In this document: piece after piece, positions 23,299 through 30,758 of the stretch
Layout: every line of letters begins with the position of its first letter
How positions within the stretch are numbered: position 1 is the first letter of the stretch
Assembly (NCBI RefSeq): GCF_014905555.1
Contig: NZ_BNGS01000002.1
Location: forward strand, 1 to 64,000
Length of the DNA: 64,000 nucleotides
Direction: 5' to 3'
DNA from: Streptomyces sp. Y2F8-2
Lineage (GTDB): Bacteria; Actinomycetota; Actinomycetes; Streptomycetales; Streptomycetaceae
Program-made: the position numbers and the translations under genes
Notes under the pieces: generated by a model
Seen by the model: only the letters and a program-made list of their open reading frames with translations
Told to the model about the DNA's origin: nothing
The model's database searches: none

Positions 23299-23820
23299 TC
23301 AGCGGGTCGTGGTCGCACCGGCGTGGAAACGGCCGTCGAAGAAGAGCAGCCCCTGCCGGCCGGGCCCCCGTGTCGAGTCCAGGACGGCGCCGATGAAGAT
23401 CGAGTGGTCACCTGAGTCGTAGAAGTCGGCCAGCTCGCACTCCAGCCAGGCCAGCGCACCGGAGAGCAGGGGTGCTCCGGTGCGCGGGCCCGGCCGCCAG
23501 TCCACCGATTCGAACTGGGAGGCACCCAGCGGACGCGACTTGTCCGCGAAATGGCGCGCCAGGTGCTCCTGGTCGGCTCCCATGATCGAGACGGCGAACC
23601 GCCGCTCGGCGCTGATCGCCTTGTGCATGACCGCACTGTGCGCCACGCAGCAGAGCACCTGCGGTGGTTCCAGCGACACCGAGCTGAAGGCGTTGGCGGT
23701 CATGCCGTGCAGATTGTCCCCGCCGACGGTCAGCGCTATGACGCCGGTGGCGAACCGTGCCATGACGTCGCGCAGTGAAGAAGGCGCCAAGGTGGGCGTC
23801 GAGGGCCCCTTGTCGGACAT
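23299..23820 (-). CDS. Flavin reductase, partner of a two-component monooxygenase
   Basis: A 173-residue protein of the flavin reductase-like (HpaC/ActVB-type) family. Seen: 'RDVMARFATGVIALTVGG', 'HGMTANAFSSVSLEPPQVLCCV', then 'FAVSIMGADQEHLARHFA' and the C-terminal 'GDHSIFIGAVLD' typical of the family. It reduces FMN or FAD with NAD(P)H and hands the free reduced flavin to an oxygenase; the flavin monooxygenase at 20354-21538 is the obvious partner. The ATG at 23820 follows GGGAGGA; an in-frame start at 23883 would add 21 residues with no family match. Confidence 0.93.
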   Translation of the reverse strand: MSDKGPSTPTLAPSSLRDVMARFATGVIALTVGGDNLHGMTANAFSSVSLEPPQVLCCVAHSAVMHKAISAERRFAVSIMGADQEHLARHFADKSRPLGASQFESVDWRPGPRTGAPLLSGALAWLECELADFYDSGDHSIFIGAVLDSTRGPGRQGLLFFDGRFHAGATTTR

Positions 23821-24161
23821 GTCATCCTCCCGTAGTCCCCGGATTCCCGGATCGCCTGCACGCAGTTCCTGGAGGGAGGCCACCCGGTCATGCGTGGTCC
23901 GGCTTCCCGCAGACGGCGGGCCGTTCCGCCCCGAAATTCCGAACAGAGTCGCACGACAAGATATCCGCGGAACGGAACGGCAGTACCCATCCGCAGGTCA
24001 TCCCCCGCTAATGTCAGGTGGCGACGTCCGCGCTTACCGCGACGTGACCGCCGATTGACGGCCCTCTCTTATGCCGCCCCTAGAGTCGGAGTGATGCGGA
24101 CAGGACCGCCGTCACGGTCCGAGCGCAGCAGACCGCCACTCACGGATGAAAAGAGGCCCGC
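23821..24161. other. Divergent promoter region, no gene
   Basis: These 341 bases separate the flavin reductase and the aminotransferase genes. No coding sequence was seen. A GCGACGT heptamer occurs twice at an 18-base interval (24021 and 24039), the same period as the repeats before the second SnoaL-like gene, but the sequence differs and the match may be chance. Confidence 0.6.
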
Positions 24162-25748
24162 ATGAACTCAGCGTCATCCGAAACAGAACTCGCCGAGCCT
24201 CAGATGCTCGATTTCCTTTCGTTCCTCGGGATCGACGTCGAGTACGTCCGCGGCGAAGGCAATACCCTGTACTTCATCGACGGGGACAACCGTGAAGTAC
24301 CGGTTCTCGACTACGCGGGTGGATACGGGGCCCTGGTGCTCGGCCACAACCATCCCGAAATCCTGGCCGCCGCCAGGGAATTCCTGGAATCGGGAACACC
24401 CGTGCTGGCACAGGCGTCCCGCCAGCCCTGGGCCGGCCGGGTCGCCACCACGTTGAACCGGATCATCCAGCGGGAGTTCGGCGGCGAGGAGCCCTACTAC
24501 GCCGTGTTCTCCAACAGCGGTGCCGAGTCCGTCGAAGTGGCGCTGAAGCACGCGGAGTTCGACCGTGTGATGAAGGTCCAGGCGCTCACCGCGGAAATCA
24601 CCGCGCACATCGACAGCGCCCGGTCCGCGGTGGGCTCGGGCGAGGCGACGGTACCCGGCAGCTCCCTTCGCGCGGTCGGAGCGCAAAGCGGTGCCGGCGC
24701 CGCGGAATCCTTCGAGAACCTGGTGACCGAGCTGGTGCGCCGCAACGCGGAACAGGCTTCCAGGCCACCGGTCTTCCTCACCCTGGAGGGGTCCTTCCAC
24801 GGAAAGCTGGTGGGCAGCGTCCAGCTGACGCACAACGCCTCCTACCGGCATCCGTTCTCCGCGATGGCCGCGCAGGCCCGCTTCCTGCCCTTCGAGCAGC
24901 CGCAGGCCGTGGCCAAGCTGACGGAGGAGGAGCGGGCCACCGTGTTCGACGTGGCCGTCGAGGCCGGCGAGGTCCGGGTCGTCGAGCGCCCGTTCCCGGT
25001 CTTCGCCGCCTTCGTTCTCGAAGTCATCCAGGGCGAGGGCGGGATCAGGGTGGTCTCGGAGGAGATGGCCCGCGCGGTCCAGCAGGCCTGCGAGGCGGTC
25101 GACTGCCCCGTCGTCGTGGACGAGATCCAGAGCGGGATGGGTCGCACCGGGGCGTTCTTCGCCAGTTCGCTGATCGGGCTGAAGGCCGACTACTACACCC
25201 TCGCCAAGGGGCTCGGCGGTGGGATCGCCAAGGCCGCGGTGACCCTGGTGCGGGAGCGCCGGTACCGCAGGGAGTTCGAGCTCGTGCACAGCTCGACCTT
25301 CGCCAAGGACCCCTTCTCCACCGCGATCGCCCACCGCACACTGGAGATCACCGAGTCCCGCGACGGCGAGGTCTACCGTCTGGCCCGCGCCGCGGGCGAC
25401 CGACTGCTGTCACTGTTCGCCTCGCTGCGCGAGGAGTTCCCCGATGTGATCAAGGACGTGCGCGGCAAGGGCCTCATGCTGGGGCTCGAGTTCCACGACC
25501 GGTCCGGCTCACCGGCCGCCGGCATCCGGGACGCGGCCGCCTCCGACATCCTCGGTTACGTCATCTCCGGCCACTTGTTCCGCGTGCACCGAATTCGCAC
25601 GTTCCCGACCGCCAGCGCGGTGAACACCCTGCGCTTCGAGCCGTCGGTCCACCTGAACGAGGCGGAGATCGACCGTCTTCGGACGGCGCTGCGGGCGCTG
25701 TGCAGCGTGCTGCGGGACGACAACGAGCAGGCATTGTTCGGCGGCTGA
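24162..25748 (+). CDS. Class III pyridoxal-phosphate aminotransferase with an insertion
   Basis: A 528-residue fold-type I, class III (omega) aminotransferase. It shows 'NSGAESVEVALKHAEFDR', 'VVDEIQSGMGRTG' with the PLP-ring Asp, and Lys349 in 'TLAKGLGGG' as the Schiff-base lysine. It is longer than the usual 420-460 residues because about 65 extra residues lie between the 'KHAEFDR' helix and 'PPVFLTLEGSFHGK', rich in Ala, Ser and Gly. Enzymes of this class aminate aldehydes or ketones and install the nitrogen in polyketide alkaloids released reductively, as in coelimycin-type pathways. That use here is inferred from the neighbours. The ATG at 24162 is preceded by AAAGAGG. Confidence 0.93.
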   Translation: MNSASSETELAEPQMLDFLSFLGIDVEYVRGEGNTLYFIDGDNREVPVLDYAGGYGALVLGHNHPEILAAAREFLESGTPVLAQASRQPWAGRVATTLNRIIQREFGGEEPYYAVFSNSGAESVEVALKHAEFDRVMKVQALTAEITAHIDSARSAVGSGEATVPGSSLRAVGAQSGAGAAESFENLVTELVRRNAEQASRPPVFLTLEGSFHGKLVGSVQLTHNASYRHPFSAMAAQARFLPFEQPQAVAKLTEEERATVFDVAVEAGEVRVVERPFPVFAAFVLEVIQGEGGIRVVSEEMARAVQQACEAVDCPVVVDEIQSGMGRTGAFFASSLIGLKADYYTLAKGLGGGIAKAAVTLVRERRYRREFELVHSSTFAKDPFSTAIAHRTLEITESRDGEVYRLARAAGDRLLSLFASLREEFPDVIKDVRGKGLMLGLEFHDRSGSPAAGIRDAAASDILGYVISGHLFRVHRIRTFPTASAVNTLRFEPSVHLNEAEIDRLRTALRALCSVLRDDNEQALFGG

Positions 25749-25908
25749 CCGCTCGGCAACGCACCACCGACCTCGTTGGTTTTCGGCCAGTTATGCGGCC
25801 ATTGCAGGGAGGCTGCATTCAATTGGGCATTGCTCTGCGATACCCTGACAGCCGGTGGTTTTACCTGCATTCGAACGGGCCGCCTGGGACGATGGCAGGG
25901 GTGGGAAA

Positions 25909-26235
25909 ATGAGCGTGCGGGCGCGACCGGGCTACTGTGGTCTGGATGCCGCGATGGAAGTCGTCAGTGGTAAGTGGAAGGTTCTCATCCTCTGGGCTCT
26001 CCGCCACCAGTCACACCGGTTCGGCGCGCTGAAACGGCTCGTGCCCGGTGTCAGCGAGAAGGTGCTGATTCAGCAGCTGCGCGAGCTGGAGGCCGACGGG
26101 ATCGTCCTGCGCACGACGTTCGACGAGGCGCCGCTGAGAGTGGAGTACTCCCTGACCGACCGGGGCGTGGCGCTGAACGAGGCGCTGGAACCCCTCGGCG
26201 CCTGGGGCAGGGAGCACCTCCCGGCCAAGGTCTGA
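25909..26235 (+). CDS. HxlR-family transcriptional regulator
   Basis: A 108-residue winged-helix protein of the HxlR/YodB family. It has an N-terminal Cys (CGLDAAMEVVSGKWKVLIL), the recognition region 'FGALKRLVPGVSEKVLIQQL', and the wing 'GIVLRTTFDEAPLRVEYSLT'. YodB-type members sense thiols, quinones or aldehydes through such a Cys; whether this one does is not shown. The ATG at 25909 follows GGTGGG. It lies downstream of the aminotransferase with 160 bases between, so it probably has its own promoter. Confidence 0.92.
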   Translation: MSVRARPGYCGLDAAMEVVSGKWKVLILWALRHQSHRFGALKRLVPGVSEKVLIQQLRELEADGIVLRTTFDEAPLRVEYSLTDRGVALNEALEPLGAWGREHLPAKV

Positions 26236-26663
26236 GGACCTGTGCCACCTGGTGTCCGGGGACGTCGATGACGGGCGGCACGTCTTGAGCGGTCCTTGAA
26301 GTGGGCGAGGGCCTCCGGCTTCGGTGCGGACTGGGAAGTCTGCGCCGACGCTCAGGAGGTCCTCGTCGTCCCGCCGTGACGTCGCGCCGGCGACTGGCAG
26401 GCTGCTGTCCGGGCCGGTCTGCCGTCGATCACAACCGGTCGTTGCTCAGGGCCGCGGAGCCCCTCCGGGTCAGCCACACCACCGCAGCCCGCCGGGCAGC
26501 GCGCTACCGCCGGCACAGGGCAGCGGGCATGCATGAGCGCTGCCCCAAGCCCGTGGAGCAGGGCGCCCCCACTCGCCGCACGACACCACCGGGGCCCGAA
26601 GCTGAACGCTCCGGGCCCCGGTATACGGGGTGGGGCGGCCGGTTCGGGCCGCACCCTCTCCGG
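26236..26663. other. Intergenic region between convergent regulators, no gene
   Basis: These 428 bases lie between the HxlR and SARP stop codons. Open frames here are antisense or out-of-frame shadows without a ribosome-binding site. The only structure seen is a GC-rich hairpin near 26589-26621. Confidence 0.65.
26589..26621. terminator. Possible terminator between HxlR and SARP genes
   Basis: Inverted repeat CCGGGGCCCG and CGGGCCCCGG with a 13-base loop, 43 bases beyond the SARP stop codon on the minus strand and between convergent genes. Confidence 0.5.
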
Positions 26664-29138
26664 TCAGCCGGCCACCCAGCAGGTGCCGCCGGAGTTGAAC
26701 GTCCCCGGCGGGTGCATGGAGAGCAGTGAGCGGAGGTACTGCCGCCGGTCGCCCTGCCTGTCTCCGATGGTGACCCGCAGTGCCCTGCGGAACCACTTGG
26801 CGGGGCTGGTGGTCCTGGTGTCGTCGTCGCCGGGCTCGGCCCGCAGCAGGGAGTCGAGCAGCTGGTCGACGGCCGCGTCCGACAGCGGTTCCAGCGTCAG
26901 CGTGGTCACGTGGCGCTTCCCGCCTCCCCACTCCGGGCGCAGCCGGAGCAGCTCCGGGCGGGCGGTGGCCACCACGAGCAGCGGGACGCCGGCGAAGTCC
27001 GAGAGGCCGGAGACGAAGTCGAGCAGGGCGTCGTCGGCGCGGTGAAGGTCGTCGATGAGCAGGACGAGCGGCCGTTCGAGCGTCGTGCGGCCGAGGAACC
27101 GGCCCCAGGCGCCGAGTTCGTCCTCGGTGCCGGAGAGGGGGTGCTGGGCGGCGTCGGGGTCGACGAACTTGATGAGGCAGTCGAGCAGTCGGCGTACACG
27201 TTCCTCGTCGTCGGTCAACCGGGTGACGGTGTTCACGAGCTTCTCCCGGGCGACGGGGGGCGCGTCGGAGGGCTCGACGCGGCACAGCGCCCGCACCAGC
27301 TGCCGCTGGAGAGCGAAGACGCCGTCCTCGGCGGAGCCGGGGGCGTGGCCGATGGTCATGCGGGCCACCTGGGCGCGGGCCGCGATCGTCCGGGCGAACT
27401 CGGCGAGGAAGCGGGTCTTGCCGCTCCCCTCGTCGCCCAGGACGGTGACCAGGTGCGGGGTCGCCCTGTGGCGGGCCCGCTCCAGCAGGTCGGTCACCAG
27501 CGAAAGCTCGAACTCCCGCTCAACGGTGGGCACCTTCAGATGTCCGAAGTAGTCGCGACGTATACCGAGCAGCTTCCAGTGGTGTTCCTCGCCTCCGTCG
27601 TCCGCGGCCAAGTACTCGATCATGGCCTCGGTAGCACGGCGTGTGCTGTCGCACGCCCGTATCTCACCGGCCTGCGCGCACGAGAGCAGCAGGTCGCAGG
27701 TGCTCAGCAGCCTGCCCGTGATGGAGGACGGCTGGTCGCGGTCGTCCAGGTGGTACCGCAGCAGCGCTTCCCCGGTGGCGACGGAGGCCTGGAAGGAGAG
27801 GGTGCCCCCGGTGCCCGGCCCGGCTCCGGGGAAGGTCGCGGTCTGGAGCCCGTCGCGGACAGCGAGTGCGGCAAGCACCGCCCTCTCGGCGTCGTCTCCG
27901 CCTCCGCTGTCCTCGCCGGTGCTGAACAGCGCCATGCAGACCGAGCCGATCGCGGCCGTGACGACGCCTCCGAAGTGCTCGATCCTCCGGTGCACCCACC
28001 GCGACATGTCTTCCAGCAACTCGTCCACCGCGCCCGAGTCGCCCTCGACGGTGCCGGTGTGGAACTGGGCGCGTACCAGCAGCACGCTGACCAGGCGGCG
28101 CCGGGTCGTGGGAGGTTCCGGAGCGATCCTGGCGGTGACGTAGCGTCTGGCGTCCACCGATACCGCGGCCGCCACCGGCTCACGGTCGGACGCGGGGACC
28201 GGCGCCGGGAGGGCCTCCTCCCACCGCGGTGCCTCGCCGGTGGCCGACTCCGGCTGGTGAGCGTCCAGGTCGGGAACGGGCAGCTCCTGCGCGGCGGTCA
28301 GCGGCGAGGGCCCCTTGCCGTCGGCGATCACCGGCGTCTGCCGGCGCGCGCCCCGACTGCCGCTCTCACCGGGGGCGTTGAGGGTGTGGTCGTGATTGAG
28401 GATGGCCTGCTGGAGCTCCTGCAGTTCACGACCGGGTTCCAGTCCGAGTTCCTCGACCAGCGTCGAGCGCACCCGGCTGTACACGTTGAGCGCGTCCGCC
28501 TGGCGGCCGCTGCGGTAGAGGGCGAGCATGAGCTGGCCGCAGGACCGCTCCCGCAGGGCGGTGTCCTCCACCATGGTCTCCAGCTCTCCCAGCACCGCCT
28601 GGTGACGGCCCAGCGCGAGTTCCGCCTCGAAGTAGTCCTCCATGGCGTCCAGGCGGGCGTTCTGTACCGCGGACAGTTCGGGCCAGGCGATGCCGGCCTC
28701 GGCCAGGTCCGCGAGGGCGGGTCCCCGCCACAGCTCCAGCGCTTCGCGTAACAGCCGGGCGGCCACGTCGGGGTTGCCCGCGGCGAGCGTCTCCCGCCCC
28801 TTCTCCACCTTGGCCTGGAAGCGGAACAGATCGATGGCGTCGGGGTCTACGGTCAGTCTGTAGCCGGGGGGCTGGGTCACGAGCGACACCGGTGCGGCAT
28901 CGCTCTGCGCCGACGTCAGAGCCCTGCGCAGGCCCCACACGGCGTTCTGCAGGATCTTGCGCGCCGATGTCGGCGCATCGTCAACCGGCCACAAGGCGTC
29001 CAGCAATTGGCTGGTCGAAACGACGCGGTTGGCCCGTATGAGCAGGTAACCGAGCGTCGCCCTCTGCTTGGTACCGCCCAAGTTCAGAGACCGACCGCCG
29101 TCCGAGGCCTCCAGAGGCCCCAGAACCCGAAACTGCAC
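26664..29138 (-). CDS. SARP-family activator with decayed cyclase domain and AAA ATPase domain
   Basis: An 824-residue regulator. Residues 1-100 form the OmpR-like winged helix (MQFRVLGPLEA, 'QLLDALWP') and about 100-250 the bacterial transcriptional activation domain, together the SARP pair. A linker follows, then about 345-520 resembles a class III nucleotidyl cyclase (IEHFGGVVTAAIGSVCMALF) but lacks the metal-binding Asp at 'SVLLVRAQF', so it is probably not catalytic. About 545-800 is an AAA/STAND ATPase with Walker A GDEGSGKT and 'LVLLIDDLHRADD'. This order recalls PimR-type regulators but ends soon after the ATPase. It carries a TTA codon (codon 130, 28749-28751), implying dependence on the bldA tRNA. 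It is likely the pathway activator of the PKS cluster. Confidence 0.93.
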   Translation of the reverse strand: MQFRVLGPLEASDGGRSLNLGGTKQRATLGYLLIRANRVVSTSQLLDALWPVDDAPTSARKILQNAVWGLRRALTSAQSDAAPVSLVTQPPGYRLTVDPDAIDLFRFQAKVEKGRETLAAGNPDVAARLLREALELWRGPALADLAEAGIAWPELSAVQNARLDAMEDYFEAELALGRHQAVLGELETMVEDTALRERSCGQLMLALYRSGRQADALNVYSRVRSTLVEELGLEPGRELQELQQAILNHDHTLNAPGESGSRGARRQTPVIADGKGPSPLTAAQELPVPDLDAHQPESATGEAPRWEEALPAPVPASDREPVAAAVSVDARRYVTARIAPEPPTTRRRLVSVLLVRAQFHTGTVEGDSGAVDELLEDMSRWVHRRIEHFGGVVTAAIGSVCMALFSTGEDSGGGDDAERAVLAALAVRDGLQTATFPGAGPGTGGTLSFQASVATGEALLRYHLDDRDQPSSITGRLLSTCDLLLSCAQAGEIRACDSTRRATEAMIEYLAADDGGEEHHWKLLGIRRDYFGHLKVPTVEREFELSLVTDLLERARHRATPHLVTVLGDEGSGKTRFLAEFARTIAARAQVARMTIGHAPGSAEDGVFALQRQLVRALCRVEPSDAPPVAREKLVNTVTRLTDDEERVRRLLDCLIKFVDPDAAQHPLSGTEDELGAWGRFLGRTTLERPLVLLIDDLHRADDALLDFVSGLSDFAGVPLLVVATARPELLRLRPEWGGGKRHVTTLTLEPLSDAAVDQLLDSLLRAEPGDDDTRTTSPAKWFRRALRVTIGDRQGDRRQYLRSLLSMHPPGTFNSGGTCWVAG

Positions 29139-29846
29139 AACTCCCCCTAGTCGCTGGCAAATGACGCATTGATCGACTGAAGCCTCAGGTCGTCACGTTC
29201 GCGGCATGATCAGGTGAGGTGCCCCCCATTCCGTACAGTGAAAACGCTTTTATTGAATCGTCCTCGTCGCGCAATGGACCAACAACTGTCCTGGAGGCGG
29301 ATAGGACGCGATATCGGCTGGTGAGTTCGGTCTCTTGACGACGTCTTCACTTGATCCCAGCCCGATGAAAGGGCTTTCAGATCTCCCTGTGCCCGGCGAT
29401 CACAGATGGCTGAACAACTGGAGTGTTACATTCCAGAAACCTCCGCGCGGGCCACTCCCCGTGTCGCCAGACCCTGGGGGCCCGGCCGCATGACGATCGA
29501 CACCGCTTCCGCAGCCCCTTCCCCGTGTATCACCAGGCCGACCCTAAGGTAGTCGCGGACCCGAAGGTAAGTACTGACTTTCAGGTAACCGCCTACCCAG
29601 AGGTAAGTGACAGCGATGACCGGCCACGCGGGTGGCGTTTGCGACGGGGAACGCCGGCGGGCGGCCCGCAGGTCGGCGCCTTCGCAAAGGCGCGTCTCCA
29701 TCGGCGGGTAATCGTCAGGTCATCCATCCGTCAGAGAATGTCACGTTACCGTCCCGTGACCGCGCGCAGTGCGAATTCTGCGAGGATTCGCAAAGCCCGA
29801 ATTCAGCCGCCGGCCCACGCACAAGGAGAGCGAGAGTATCATCGCC
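29139..29846. other. Long divergent promoter region between SARP and SnoaL-like 2
   Basis: These 708 bases hold no convincing gene. The region is less GC-rich than its surroundings and contains four AGGTA repeats at an 18-base period, given as a separate feature. Open frames crossing the region lack a ribosome-binding site and database-like motifs. Confidence 0.7.
29546..29617 (+). repeat. Four iteron-like repeats with an 18-bp period
   Basis: AGGTA occurs at 29547, 29565, 29583 and 29601, exactly 18 bases apart. Units two to four read AGGTAA, and a GAC or TAC followed by a pyrimidine recurs 12 bases after each of the first three AGGTA starts. The array lies 230 bases before the second SnoaL-like gene and 400 bases before the SARP start. 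The spacing and the shared element in the P450/SDR promoter suggest a cooperative operator for a pathway regulator. Eighteen bases is not the 11- or 22-base spacing usual for SARPs. Confidence 0.65.
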
Positions 29847-30248
29847 ATGACCCAACTCAACGAGTTCGAGATTCCCGAGGACCCCGACAAGCAGAACGAA
29901 CTGTTCGTCCGCATCTTCAACTCGGGCGACGGGGCGCTCTACGACTCCATGTACACCGCCGACGCGATCTCGAACATCTCCGGCGCCCCGCTGACCGGCC
30001 AGGAGCGGACCGCGTTCTTCAAGGAGTTCCTGGCCTCCGGCCCGACGATCGACTCCCGGGTGCTCCAGGCGTACACGAGCGGCGACACCTCGCTGCTGAT
30101 CGTGGACTACTCACTCGACGTCCCCGGCCCTGACGGGCAGACCATGCACATGCACGGCACGTGCACCGACGTGCTGATCCGTGACGAGAACGGCGACTGG
30201 CGGCTGGCCATCGACCGCCCGGTCCCGGACCAGGAGCACGCCGCCTGA
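29847..30248 (+). CDS. NTF2/SnoaL-like protein 2
   Basis: A 133-residue NTF2-superfamily protein paralogous to the one at 15745: 'IFNSGDGALYDSMYTADAIS', 'GAPLTGQERTAF', and 'NGDWRLAIDRP' align in order with it. It may be an isomerase, cyclase or accessory subunit of the PKS pathway; no catalytic residue can be assigned. It is transcribed away from the SARP gene and stands alone, ending at a strong hairpin. The ATG at 29847 was chosen by alignment with the paralogue; the AAGGAG at 29822 is rather far (about 19 bases), so the true start could be slightly upstream. Confidence 0.85.
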   Translation: MTQLNEFEIPEDPDKQNELFVRIFNSGDGALYDSMYTADAISNISGAPLTGQERTAFFKEFLASGPTIDSRVLQAYTSGDTSLLIVDYSLDVPGPDGQTMHMHGTCTDVLIRDENGDWRLAIDRPVPDQEHAA

Positions 30249-30267
30249 GACACACCTTCGAACGACC

Positions 30268-30306
30268 GCCTCCCTGCCGGCTGGGATTTCTCCCCGGCAG
30301 GGAGGC
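30268..30306 (+). terminator. Terminator after SnoaL-like 2
   Basis: A perfect 13-bp stem (GCCTCCCTGCCGG and its complement) with a 13-base loop, followed by ACTTTCTTTTC. It starts 20 bases after the stop codon. Confidence 0.87.
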
Positions 30307-30358
30307 ACTTTCTTTTCGGGTCGGCCGGAATACGAAGACCGGCCGGACGGACGAGAGC

Positions 30359-30373
30359 CGGCGGTTACCGCCG
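30359..30373. promoter_or_regulatory. Palindrome CGGCGGTTACCGCCG before the acyl-AMP ligase operon
   Basis: A perfect palindrome of two 7-base arms about one central base, 110 bases before the first gene of the operon. It contains GGTTACC, related to the GGTAA elements seen in other promoters of the cluster. An operator role is inferred. Confidence 0.4.
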
Positions 30374-30482
30374 CATGACTGCCCCCAGGGACAGTAAAGA
30401 GAGCGCCGGCGTTCTCTCGGCGGCAGCCTGAAATCCGGTGCCCCATCGCATCGCACCTGTGACTTCACGGAAAGGACGCGCC

Positions 30483-30755
30483 ATGGCCGACCGAACTGAT
30501 ATCGCGCCGGCGAACAGGGGCGGTTCCGGAGTGGGAATCGGGACAGAAAACAGCGACCGGACGGCAGACGACCAATTCAGGCCACCGTCGGCCTTTTTCA
30601 GCCCCGCTTCCTCCGGGGAAACGGACGTGCGCATGATCCCGACCCGACAAGAACTGCTGCTGGCCGCCCTGATGCCGTTCTCCAAACTCCCCGCTTCATC
30701 CGCAGAGACGCCGTCCGGACCCGAGACAAGGACCGGGCTGGACAAGGAGATCTGA
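30483..30755 (+). CDS. Small protein of unknown function
   Basis: A 90-residue protein beginning MADRTDIAPA after a good GGAAAGGA site, and ending three bases before the acyl-AMP ligase start, so it is the first gene of that operon. It is polar and Ser/Pro/Thr-rich with one hydrophobic patch near residue 60 (ELLLAALMPF). No known motif, signal peptide or phosphopantetheine-attachment sequence is visible, so it does not look like the missing acyl carrier protein. Reality of the gene rests on its ribosome-binding site, position and codon use. Confidence 0.6.
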   Translation: MADRTDIAPANRGGSGVGIGTENSDRTADDQFRPPSAFFSPASSGETDVRMIPTRQELLLAALMPFSKLPASSAETPSGPETRTGLDKEI

Positions 30756-30758
30756 TTC

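Noticed and set aside
29546..29617. Plasmid origin iterons
   Set aside because: The repeats are periodic as in iterons, but no replication initiator gene or AT-rich unwinding region is nearby, and they sit in a regulated promoter.
30483..30755. The 90-residue protein as an acyl carrier protein
   Set aside because: No GxDS-type phosphopantetheine site and no four-helix pattern are present.
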